A DNA stretch of 64,000 bases, from positions 261,961,288-262,025,287 of the forward strand of contig JBOZIK010000001.1 of assembly GCA_051453625.1 (NCBI GenBank), in the 5' to 3' direction. Position 1 is the first letter of the stretch. Every line of letters begins with the position of its first letter. A model generated the notes under the pieces. The model searched no databases. It saw only the letters and a list, made by a program, of their open reading frames with translations, and was not told where the DNA came from. A program made the translations under genes and the position numbers. This document shows positions 1 through 10,310 of the stretch, piece by piece. Source of the stretch: Welwitschia mirabilis. Lineage: Eukaryota > Gnetophyta > Gnetopsida > Welwitschiales.

Positions 1-1330
1 AGGCATAATCTTCATTAAGCATTTATTAGAAGTTAATAAATTTTTTATTATGCTTTTGGATGATGGTTTCACTCATAAATTTCTTGATAAAGGATTCTTG
101 AACTTGACTTTAAGATTTTAGGATTTTTTAGAAAATCATTCTAAGCCATAGTTTTTCTTTATTTCTCAAAGTGATGGAAAATATAATCATGTAGGTTCTA
201 TTACTTATACTTTTCTTAAAATTTTGAAAGTAATGACAAGTTATTCTATATTGACAATGTGTTGTAAAGAACCTTCATCAGGTTCTTTACTAAAGGTAGA
301 ATAATCATTTAAGTTATAGAGTTCTACATCATCACTGAGAGGTAAGTCAAAATGAGTTTAGATTTTATGTTTCTTATTTGTTATAAGTTATTTACAAGTG
401 ATATGCGTATTGGTTTGAGAAGAAGTGGTAGTAGAAGTTCCAATAATAAGAGGTGGGTTTTGTGAGATAGGTTGTTTAAGCTTTTGAACTGAGGTAGACA
501 TGGTAGCAAAATCAGATTCTATATAAATAAAATTGAAAATTGTAGNNNNNNNNNNNNNNNNNNNNNNNNNNNNNNNNNNNNNNNNNNNNNNNNNNNNNNN
601 NNNNNNNNNNNNNNNNNNNNNNNNNNNNNNNNNNNNNNNNNNNNNCAACACCTTTCAAGCATCATCTAGGGTTTGGTTTAACAAGTTGGCTTTACAAGAA
701 AAATCTACAAGTTGCTTTATATGATTGTTTCACCCACTGTAAAAATAATCAACTAGTTCTACCTGTGAACAGGCATCTATAGGGTTCGAACATAAAGCAA
801 CAAAGAATCTCTCATAGGCAAAGGCATAATATTCATTAGGCATTTGTTGAAAGTTGGTAAATTATTTCTTATGCTTCTAGATGATGGTTTCACTCATGAA
901 TCTCTTGATGAAGGCTTCCTAAACTTGACTCCAATATTTTAGACTTTTGTGGAGAATCATTCTAAGTCAAAGTTTTACTTTATCTCTCAAAATGATGGGA
1001 AAGATAACCATGAAGGTTCTATCACTTATTCATTTCTTACCATTTCCAAAATTAAGGACAAGTTGTTCTATATTAGTAATGTGTTGTAAAGGATCTTCAT
1101 TAGGTTCTCCACTAAGGGTAGGATAAGCATTTAGGTTATGTAGTTCTATATTATCATTAGGAAATAAGTCAAAAGGACTTTGTATTTCATGTTTCTTATT
1201 TGTTATAAGATCTCTAAGAGTGACATAGGTATTGGTTTGAGAAGGAGTAATGGTAGGGATTCCAATGACAAGGGGTGGATTTGAAGAGATAGGTTATTTA
1301 AGCTTTTAGACTAAATCAGACATGATACCA
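1..1330 (-). pseudogene. gag: gag relic of E1, duplicated across a gap
   Basis: Gag would build the virus-like particle of the retrotransposon in the cytoplasm. Read on the minus strand, 1-260 gives the core pattern of plant Ty3/gypsy gag: a KLWLRMI stretch, a degraded LKSWSQ stretch with its Trp codon now a stop, then ESFIKKFMSETIIQKH and later NEDYA. The same region is readable in E2 near 19.33-19.47 kb and in E3 near 37.4-37.5 kb. Stop codons interrupt every frame, so it is dead. Positions 1-545 repeat at about 782-1340 with clear divergence, so two gag copies are joined through the 100-N gap at 546-645. The match to the Retrotrans_gag family is by pattern only. Confidence 0.65.
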
Positions 1331-1960
1331 AAATTAGACTCTATGAAAATAAAAGTGAAAATAGCAAAAATTTCAAAATCTTATGTACATTTATTGTTTT
1401 TACTTGTTTTGATTTCTAAATTTATTAAACCTTCTTTAATATTTTTAGCAATCAATAGCTACTCTCTGTGGCATTTTTCTTTTTTACCAAATTTAACCAT
1501 TCATGCTTAGTCTTGGATCTATAAAGTTCCATTCATGTCATCATTAGGATAATATCTTAGATTAAAAAAACACAAAAATCATAAGAAAGAAAAAAGTAAA
1601 AAATAGAAATGGAAGACTAACTATGATAGAAAATTTAAAAAATAGACTGTCGTTTACTTATGTCATCTAGATGACCAAGGGGATGATGGAACAAAACCCT
1701 AAAAAATTTTTTAAAAAAAACTGAAATAAAAAACTAATGGCTTAGAGGCCTTCATCACCATAAGTCATCTGAATGATGAAGTGGATGACAAAATTTTATT
1801 ACAGAATAGAAAAAAAATACCTTAATTTGAAAATATAAAACTAACTTTGCAAAAAAGGAAAACCTATGCTACTGCAGAGACTATTACATCAGTACTATAG
1901 CAAGCATCTTAACTGAAATACTTATCAAAGCAATGATAACTCTTGAACCCTAAGTAGCCT
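1331..1960 (-). other. E1 leader with palindromic CATC/GATG modules
   Basis: Noncoding leader between primer site and gag. It holds two copies of the family's palindromic module: one at 1661-1690 around TCATCTAGATGA followed by GGGGATGATGG, and one at about 1748-1790 around TCATCTGAATGATGA followed by GTGGATGACA. The same kind of module recurs in the leaders of E2, E3 and E5. No ORF. Confidence 0.55.
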
Positions 1961-1978
1961 TCCCTAGTAATGGAGCCA
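1961..1978 (-). other. E1 primer-binding site, tRNA-Asp type
   Basis: The minus strand reads TGGCTCCATTACTAGGGA. The plant tRNA-Asp 3'-end complement is TGGCGCCGTTGCCGGGGA. Thirteen of 18 bases match and four of the five differences are transitions. It lies three bases inside the LTR end (1982). A second near-copy is at 2175-2192, beyond the 2041-2140 gap. Confidence 0.75.
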
Positions 1979-1981
1979 AGA

Positions 1982-3264
1982 TGTTGTGGCGCATATTTAT
2001 GAAATGTTTACATCCTGAGTAGAATTTTGTTAATCACAAANNNNNNNNNNNNNNNNNNNNNNNNNNNNNNNNNNNNNNNNNNNNNNNNNNNNNNNNNNNN
2101 NNNNNNNNNNNNNNNNNNNNNNNNNNNNNNNNNNNNNNNNAAAGTAATGATAACTCTTGAAGCCTAAGCAGCCTTCCCTAGTAATAGATCCAAGATGTTG
2201 TGGCACGTATTTATGAAATTTTTACATCCTGAGTAGAATTTTGTTAATCACAAATAACAATGCACAAACATAATAGACTAATATAGATGAGAGTTAACCC
2301 AAATGTCATACTCTATCGAAGGCTAAATTACAAATTAAGATAGTTACTTTTAAAAGCGAAATACTAGTAACCTAATCTATANNNNNNNNNNNNNNNNNNN
2401 NNNNNNNNNNNNNNNNNNNNNNNNNNNNNNNNNNNNNNNNNNNNNNNNNACAATGCACTTAACCTAAACTAACTAAGCACAACCTTGACAAAGGTTTCCC
2501 TCATAACCTATATCATAAGAGAAACTATCATCAGATCTCAAGCAACATAAACTATAAGGGAAAGAAATGTTCACACACTAAAGCACAAAAAAGAAAATGT
2601 TTTATATTAGAAATCACACTTCATCTATGTCACAAAGTAGCTATATTTTAACATAGGATACACCACCCAACACTGGGAACATCTCTCTGGAAGTATAGGA
2701 TGGTTTTCTAGCCCTTTAATCTTTTTGCACAAGAATTTTAGGTGCAAATGAAGATAAGAAAAAGTTAAGGGGAAGATCTCTATTTATTGGCTAAAGAAAT
2801 AAAACAACACAAATAAAGAGATATAGGTAAAACTATAACAACCATGCAAAGAGGAAACAAAAAAACAAGTGATGAAATTTTGGTGAATGTTTAGTATGAG
2901 CATTAAAATAGTATCATCTGGTTGATCATCTAAACAATTGAGGAGATGATGCCACCTCATAATTAATCGACATTAGCTACCAGTCAGATCTTAGTTAGCA
3001 TCCAATTAGCATGATCATTCATAATATCATCTAAATGATGAGGTGAACGATGGCCTTCAATAATTATTTAGTTATTGCATTAACATTGATATTTGCAAGA
3101 AGTTATCATTAGAAATACAAAGTATTCATATTTTCTCAGAATGATTGTGAATTATCATGAAGATTGTATATTTTCATCCTTATCATGAAAACCAAGCATA
3201 TACCTATATTTACCTGTAAAATAATGCAAAATACCCTATCAAATATGCATAAGTTGGTAGCACA
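1982..3264 (-). repeat. E1 5' LTR
   Basis: The minus strand starts near TGTGCTACCAAC (3264) and ends CCACAACA (1982), next to the primer site. It contains the LTR's palindromic modules at about 2911-2956 and 3021-3052. It aligns along its length with the E3 LTRs. Gaps at 2041-2140 and 2382-2449, and the repeat of 1930-2040 after the first gap, inflate its length. Confidence 0.7.
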
Positions 3265-4740
3265 AGACTCATGACGTGTATTTTTTCATAAAATGTTAAG
3301 GGTCTTACAAATATTATTAAGAAATATATGATAAAAATATTTATTAGATTTATATTTATTTTATAATATAATTATTGTATGATAGAAATATGGTGTAATA
3401 GACCATTCTCTTTTGAGGACACAAAATAATCCTTTTTCTCTTTTGCATATGGTTAAGCTCTTGGAATAGATGATCTTTTCATAAAGTATTACAAATAGTT
3501 TTTGAATAATGTTAGTCCAAATCTTTTTCAAATTTTTAGGAAGGGAGTGTCTAAGGAAAGTCCTATATCTTTTATTTACTAAGATAAATATCATTGACAA
3601 AGAAGATAGAGGTCAATTGCTTAATGATTAGATACTAATTCATTTATTTAACACATCTTATACAGTAATTATTAAAATGATTACTACACATTCCAAAAAT
3701 CTCTTACTCGTGCTTATTCATCCTAAATAAACTAAATTTACTTTTGGCATATTTATTTTGAATAATATTATATTATTATGAGAAGGTTAGGAGTGGGACT
3801 ATTACTCAAGGATAAATGTCACTTTTATTTAAGTGCATTCTTTTAAGACCTACAATTACATATCTTGGCTATTTATTTTAAAGATGTTAAAAAATCTTGT
3901 ATTTATTAATTATCTTCTAAACTACATTTTGATATTAATTAAATATGTTTATTTCTTAATCATAGTGAACTAAATTTCCTATAACTCCTTTTTGTTAAGA
4001 GGATTAGTAAGTCAAGGATGTTCCTTTATGGTTACTTTATGAGCTTCAGTGTCTTAATAATATGAATTAAGCTTATACTTATTATTTTTTAGATGATGCT
4101 TTTCTTCATTAGAAATATACATCAAGATACTTAGGTCCTAATGAAGTGCATAAAAATATTTTATTAAGATATTAATTCATGCATAACTTATGCTAATATT
4201 GAATTTTATGATCTTATTTTATCTCATTTTCTATGAGATCCTCTATTTTAGCTCCTAAAGATTCACAATGATTTATATCTAATTTGTATTTTTTAGTTTG
4301 GATATACTTCTTTATGGTGGATAAAAATTGGAATTCATGAAAATCCTATACACTCTCATCAAATCCCTAAGATTATGGTATTTAAGTGTAAAGCATTTCA
4401 AAGATATTTAGCCATCAATATATCCTTCTTCCATTTGCTAGAATGGATTTAAAGAAAAATTATCTCCTTTTTCTATTTACTAGAATGAAGCCAAAGTAGA
4501 ATTATCCCTCTCAAATTACTATAAGAGAAATTTTTATGTTTTTCAAAATGACATTTATGCTACTTACAATAATGTAATAATAAAAGATGTTCTTAGTGAT
4601 TAACACTAGTCCTATATAACTCCTTTTCACAAGTATTCTTATAGAGATGGTTATGTGTATTAACTTTAAGAAGTATCCACCTTTTTTCAATGGTCATATT
4701 ATTTGGAAGTTAATATTAATGAAGAAGGATGATAAATGAT
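3265..4740. other. No gene recognised
   Basis: AT-rich sequence between the E1 LTR and the copia remnant. Short open stretches exist in several frames (for example the minus frame at 3361-3600) but have no recognisable motif. It could be old LTR or 3' untranslated retroelement sequence. Confidence 0.4.
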
Positions 4741-4870
4741 TTATTTAGCATAAAATATGGCTATACCTGTATCTATATTTACATATGTAATTGCAAGATT
4801 ATCATAGGAATATGAATCTTATGTTTTTAAATCCAACTTTTATCATTAATAACTAAGACTTCCATTTGTA
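4741..4870 (+). repeat. Dispersed repeat, matches 29925-30015
   Basis: The block around ATTGCAAGATTATCATAGG and ATGAATCTTATG is recognisably the same as ATTTCAAGATTACTTTAGG and ATAAATCTTGCATG at about 29947-29990, in the same orientation. The two lie in otherwise unrelated surroundings, so this is a shared retroelement segment of unknown type. Confidence 0.45.
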
Positions 4871-5849
4871 ATGTAGTCCTAATGATATTATTTTTAAGAT
4901 ATTAATTTAGTAAGATATAATAGTAAAATATTATATAAATAAGATCTGTAACTATGACAAAATGATATTGTATAGCATATTATAAGAGAAACGAGTATTA
5001 TTAAGTAGTGGATTGAGTTAGAGATGAGGTATATCCTTAAGGTCTAGAATAAACTTAATAATAATGAGTTGATTATTTAAGAAAAGAAAATCTAGTCTAT
5101 AATTAATCTAAATAAGTTCCATAAAGGATTCAATAAATCTCAAGCTATATTACATAATTTTATTTATCATATTAATAATGGTGAAGATTTATATGCCACG
5201 TTAACTCTCATAACTAACTCTAAAAGCATGTGTAGTATGACTTCAATTCCAAAAAACATTAAATGTAAGTAAGCTATGCACAAGAAATAGTAATATACAG
5301 GAGGAAATAAGCAAATTAGAAAATATAATTTTCCCAAAAAAGATTTTATTTCTTATTATTATTATAAAAATAGGAATTGCTTTTATAGGTAAGCACATCA
5401 AATTAACATTTTCACTAAGGTTTTTATCTCTTTCAAGTATATTTGCATGATACAACTTCTAAGTGTCATAGAAATTCCCCCTCAACATAGAAACATGCTC
5501 TGTTACAAGGAAACTAAAGCTCCCAGAGGAAAACCTTAGGAATAAGGGTTATAATAATACCTCTTAATAGGTATTACTATGTGAGAAAACAACTTTTTCA
5601 TAGAAGAAGTTAATTTATTGCTACACATCCTATAGTAGATACAAGTCTATGAAATATTACACATTTGATAATACTAGTTCAAAATGTACTACACTATCCA
5701 CAATACTAGGTAAAATTTCTACTAGAGATTCTATTATACCAAGATAGAGATTGAATTGAAGCAGAGACTTTAAAAGCCAAATAAAACCCAATATGTAATA
5801 AAAGATGAGATTCTTAAACTCAATGTTATTTGAATCTTGGACTAAAAAT

Positions 5850-6250
5850 ACTAGAAATTCACTTGACTAAGTGGTTTCATGAGGATATTAGTGGTTTTCT
5901 ATATGGTTGGATAGTAAATACACATAATAAATTCATTTTGTATGAGTTCCATGATTTTGTGGATCCTAATACCAAAGTGTTCTCTCTTGTTATGATGCAT
6001 TAGATATTTTGCTATGTAAATTATTAATTGATTATTGATGAAGAGCTTTGTTTTCTTATTTTTTAAGTTTAACAATAATTTTCTTAATCATTAGATCTCT
6101 TTACATGTCTTAAAAACAACTATGTATTCTACCTCAGCAAAAGGTTATGTTATAGTTTTTCGATGCTAAACAATAAGATAAAGATGATGTCCCTAAGAAT
6201 GTGATATACATTGATGTTGACAATGAAGTATCATTTTCTTTAGTGAAGTA
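5850..6250 (-). pseudogene. pol: copia RNase H domain and pol C-terminus
   Basis: RNase H removes the RNA strand during reverse transcription. The minus strand gives LFINNQLIIYIAK, in the place of the conserved DNQSA-type motif with its first Asp now Asn. A YLMHHNKREHF stretch (the HH.R..H signature) follows, and then NILMKPLSQ near 5890-5866, which matches the ADILTKPL-type end of copia polyproteins. The order and spacing fit the copia C-terminus well. In-frame stops and a probable frameshift make it non-functional. Confidence 0.7.
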
Positions 6251-6599
6251 AAAATCAAAGTTTGCCTTTAGGATGAATAAATAAATTTTCTTATATGTAA
6301 AACCTTATTTTTGGTCTTATTTAAGTATCTTAGTACTTTCTTAGTAGCATTTATATGACTAGTCTTGGGTGCATTAAGATATCTTAATAGTACATAAATA
6401 ACATAAGATGTATTTGGTATATTTTGGTTACATATATCAAACTTTTTACTATTCTTTTGTATTTAGCTTCACCTATAGATTCTGAGACTTTATTAATGGA
6501 TATTTTTACATATTTTTTCCAAAGGCATTACAAATTCTTTGGAATTTTCTAATTCAAATTTTTAAAACAAGTCTCTAATGTATGTATTTTGAGTTAAGG

Positions 6600-7300
6600 A
6601 TAATTCATCATTCTCCTAAATTATTTATACATCAAGGTAAAATCTAGTTAATTCAAGATCAAAAATTTTAAATGCCTTACTTAGATCACATTTTATTCTT
6701 TTGACATCAACTACCTCACTTTCAATATGAGTGTGTTATTTATATACACCACTACATAAGCACATTTGTGTCTATTAGTTTTAATGAAGAAAGTTGCATA
6801 AATATATTAATAGTTATACAATTTAAATCAAATGATGTTCAAATGAATTACAAGACTAGTTTATAATGCTATCAGTGCTTGCTTTAGTCCATATAAATAT
6901 TGTATCAATTTATACATCTTCTGTTTCTACTCTTTTACTTTAAACCCTTTTGGACATGTCAAGTATATCTCTTATTTCAAATATCCATGAAGGGAGAAAA
7001 TATCTATGTCTAATTAATGGGTCTTTCATCCTCTTATGCTACTAAAGCAATCAATATTCTAATGGTAGTCCATTTTGTTATTAGTGTAAAGAATTCATTA
7101 TAATCAAGTACTTTATTTTGTCGTATATCTCAAGTAACAAGCTAAGGTTTATGTCATTTTAAAAAGTCGTTCAAATTATAATTATTTAAAAGAATTAATT
7201 TTTTAGTTAATGTAGTACATCCTAATAAAAAAAGGATGAAAATTTAATTATAATTTTCAATAATACTACATATTATTCTTTTATGGTCTTTATCTATTGA
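6600..7300 (-). pseudogene. pol: copia reverse transcriptase relic
   Basis: RT copies the element RNA into DNA. The minus strand at about 6920-6873 reads YKLIQYLYGLKQAL, the copia KLKKSLYGLKQAP block. About 130 bases on, YVVVYINN (catalytic part at 6746-6735) replaces the active-site box YVDD. Both catalytic Asp codons have become Asn (AAT, AAC), each explained by one G-to-A change. Further down, ESIGEAKYKRIVKSLIYV and later VLRYLNKT (near 6310) match the RT-to-RNase H linker, which normally reads G-x-YR-x-x-VGSL-x-YL and later ILRYLKGT. Stops and frameshifts are present, so the enzyme is dead. Confidence 0.8.
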
Positions 7301-8379
7301 TCATGTTGAATAGCATCTTTAAATGTGGGTGGCTTATCATCTTTAATAGATGAATGAATTTTGGCCTTTTTATCATTATGAACATCTTGTTAAGTATATT
7401 CTAACCAAGTTATTCATCTTCATATTTGAGCATTATTAGCATATGATTTTCTACTAAAACCATGATTATACATGTTAGGTGCACAAAATTGCTTAATCTT
7501 TAAAGGTTGCAATGTGAATTTTATAATTTAAAAATCAAAGAATTAGTAAATAAGTCTCTCCTTCAAACCATAGGATATTAATCATCTAGAATAATTACAA
7601 GGAGGAAGGAAGAATGCATCTAAGGATCATTATATGAGATCTTTTAGAATATGAAATAATTAGAAATAATGGTTTTATGATTCTTAAAAAGGTACACGTC
7701 TTATCTATTCTAGCCTGATTAATAGCTAATAAATATACCAATGTAAACATGTGCACTAAGCTTATTACTATGTTCACTAGGAATATGGATGTAATATTGA
7801 TTAAAAAACACATGAAGATGTTATAGCATGGCTTATAATCATATCATTTTTTATTAGGAAAGATATTCCTTTTAGAGTGACATTTGACAGTATTATTGAA
7901 ATACATCATAGTACTTACTATTTCATCCTAGAAATAGGTTTTAAAATCATAAAAATACATCATAGATCATGTCATATTCATGATGATGTGATTGAATCTT
8001 TTAGAAATTCTATTTTATTAGATTGTTTTTGGATAAGTATTTAGATGTCGAATGCTTTTTAAAGTGAGATAGTCCTTAAATTTACAAATGTATTCTTTTA
8101 ACAATTTTTAGAGTGAAAATCTTTTATCTTTTATTTTAATTCCTTTTCCACTTTGGTCTTAGAAGCTTTAAAAATTTGCAAAGCATAATACTTTAAGTTA
8201 TAAAGTATACCCAAGCCATTTTGCAATTATTCATTAATGAATGATATAAAATGAAAAAGGCCTTAAACTATAGGAATTATCATTGGAACCCATAGATTGC
8301 TATAAATGAGTAAAAATTTATGATCATCTTGAAATTTTCATAGTGTAAAATGTTGTTGATTTGTTTTGCTCATGATTCA

Positions 8380-8500
8380 TACATCGCACTATGGAAAATC
8401 GCATGCAATGAATGGAATAATATGATGTCCATTCTCATGCATTACCTTCAATATACGAATAATAGGATGGCCTAGTCAATCATGCCATTATAGCAAGGAA
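8380..8500 (-). pseudogene. pol: copia GAG-pre-integrase zinc domain
   Basis: The minus strand at 8487-8464 reads WHD, stop, LGHP, then IIRILKVMHENG. This is the WHxRLGHP block that opens copia integrase; the stop is TGA where related copies have an amino-acid codon, consistent with TGG to TGA. The two His of the HHCC finger are present (8484-8482 and 8472-8470), and Cys codons follow near 8404 and 8389. The catalytic core beyond it is too decayed for me to place. Confidence 0.75.
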
Positions 8501-8719
8501 GAAATGTGATCTAGTAAAGCAATATAGTAAATCTTTCACATCTTGACATAGCCTTGAAAATGTATAAGAATCACATCCATATATCCCTTCATGATAATAT
8601 TTTATTTATTATCACTAATGTTGACTAATTTCTTTATCATGAAGATAGAATGGTCTTCTCTTACAAAGGTTGTAAGTGATAGAAAATAAGACCTTAATGA
8701 GGGAGTATATATAGAACAT

Positions 8720-8926
8720 TTAACATAGTTTATGAGTAAGAAATATCAGGTTAAGCATAACCAAATCATATCCTTTTACTAGAATTAGAGTTCTACTTGT
8801 TCGATATACTTTTCTAGGTGCTTCAACAAAATCCTCAAAATAATCTTTCTTATAGGTCATGTGCCTAGTGCTACTAGTATTAAGAATACATATCTTATGA
8901 AGATTTTTATGCTCCCTTAGATACAC
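8720..8926 (-). pseudogene. pol: copia aspartic protease fragment
   Basis: A 68-codon open stretch reads CILNTSSTRHMTYKKDYF, then VEAPRKVY, then LILVKGYDLVMLNLI. Copia proteases have WxLDSGASxHMT followed by the V.G.G.V.L pattern, and both are evident here. The catalytic D-S/T-G triplet reads N-T-S, so the active-site Asp and Gly are both lost (G-to-A changes explain both). It is open only because it is short and AT-rich. It lies upstream of the integrase zinc domain, as expected for copia. Confidence 0.8.
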
Positions 8927-8929
8927 AAA

Positions 8930-9990
8930 ATAGGGATATTAAAAGATGACATTAAATTGAAAGCACTCAACATCATTGAAAGAAATAGAATCCATAGTTA
9001 CTACATTAGACTTAGATGTAGACCTGATCTTCTTTTAAGGTATCCTATAAAAGTTGGTGGTATGATCTTATCTTTTGAAACAAAAGAATTAATATTTTTT
9101 CTTCTAAGGAGTAGTATTAGTATGATCTGGTTATTTCTTACATTGGGTTTGACTACATTAAAGTGCAAAATCTAATAGTTTCTTTTGAATAGCCTTATCA
9201 TTATTTTTATCTTTAGAAGCAAGGAATTTTCTTAAAGAATTTTTATGTTGTTAAGGTCCACCATAAGAATGAGGAATTTTAAAAAGACTATCAAAGGATA
9301 AGAATCCCATGAATTTAAAGTAGTGTTTAGTGATAATGAAATTCTTACTAAGTATATTAAAGTTCATTTTAGAAAATTATTTGTTTTCATGTAACAACAT
9401 AAAATATAGTTGCATAAGTATGGATCCTCTAAACAAAATTGGACCAAGTTAATGTAAGGAATAAAAACTTGATTTTGTGGATCAATCTTATCTTATTAGG
9501 TCTTGATGTTTGTCATGTATGTAATTAATTATCTTATCTTTCCCTTTTATAATTCAAATTATTCATGCTAGTTATGAGACTAATGAGTTCTAAGTCATTC
9601 TTCATATAAAATACATTCCATAAAGTATAAAAGTGGGAATAAATTGTATGATTGCTATAAATGAATTTATTATATTGAAAAGATACTAATTTACACATAA
9701 TCATCATAAATTTACTATTGATATTTCTCCAAGAATCTTCTTTGTCTTGGTTCTAATGAGTCACATGCACTTTCTCAAGGAAATCCTTATCAAAACCATA
9801 AATACATATAATTAACATAAAATCCTCATGATAATCTTTTAATCACTGACCATATTAAAGAGTAATTCTAATATTAGTCATGATTGCAATTGTTACAACT
9901 AATGTAAATTATTTTAATAGTATCAAAAACTTGCCCTTTAAGGTTTCCATGGTTTGATAAAATTAGAAGAGTAGATGATAAGTTGTGAGG
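8930..9990 (-). other. Probable copia gag region, unresolved
   Basis: By position this should hold the copia gag and its zinc knuckle. The minus strand gives a Lys-rich stretch near 9190-9240 (FLASKDKNNDKAIQKKLLD), but I cannot place a CCHC motif with confidence. No intact frame. Confidence 0.35.
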
Positions 9991-10004
9991 TAGCATTCCT
10001 TTTT

Positions 10005-10310
10005 AGGTGGATGTTGCTCACATCCACAATAGACTAATGGATTGATCCTTTAAACAAATTATGATTATTAACTCAAAAATAAAAAGAAATAAATAGAGAG
10101 ATAAAATGATATAGTTGATGTGACATGGGATCTTGCTCACATTCATAAGTTTAAATAATTTATCTAAGTTACAATGATGTAAAAACAAAAATATTAAAAA
10201 AGAATTATGATAAATAGATGTAGTTAATTTGAAAAGGATATTTCTTACATTCACAAGTTGAATGATCTATCCAATGTACAAGATGGAATGAAAACTAATG
10301 ACAAAGCCTA
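10005..10310. repeat. Degenerate tandem repeat, about 110 bp unit, 3 copies
   Basis: Anchors GATGTTGCTCACATCC (near 10012), GATCTTGCTCACATTC (near 10130) and GATATTTCTTACATTC (near 10237) are spaced about 108-119 bases apart. Each is followed by a similar stretch (AATxATxTATCxAAGTTACA-like). The first anchor also forms a six-base hairpin, GGATGT/ACATCC with loop TGCTC. The 78-codon minus frame over it is an accident of the repeat. Confidence 0.6.

Larger units (their letters stand above)
1..3264 (-). mobile_element. E1: partial Ty3/gypsy LTR element (5' end)
   Basis: Read on the minus strand, this stretch runs LTR (3264 to 1982), tRNA-Asp-like primer site, leader and gag, and leaves the window at position 1. 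The LTR and leader match those of E2, E3 and E5. Three N-gaps interrupt it (546-645, 2041-2140, 2382-2449). The sequence on either side of the first two is duplicated, so the true element is shorter than the coordinates suggest. No target-site duplication can be tested because the other end is outside the window. Confidence 0.75.
5469..9990 (-). mobile_element. Ty1/copia retrotransposon relic
   Basis: Minus-strand order is protease (8926-8720), integrase zinc domain (about 8500-8380), RT (about 7300-6600), RNase H (about 6250-5850), then a GAGGGGGAA tract near 5478. This protease-integrase-RT-RNase H order defines Ty1/copia. A 3' LTR probably starts at 5468 with TGACACTTAGAAG and runs towards lower coordinates. 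I could not find its other end, nor a matching 5' LTR beyond 10 kb. All domains carry stop codons and lost catalytic residues. Confidence 0.8.
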
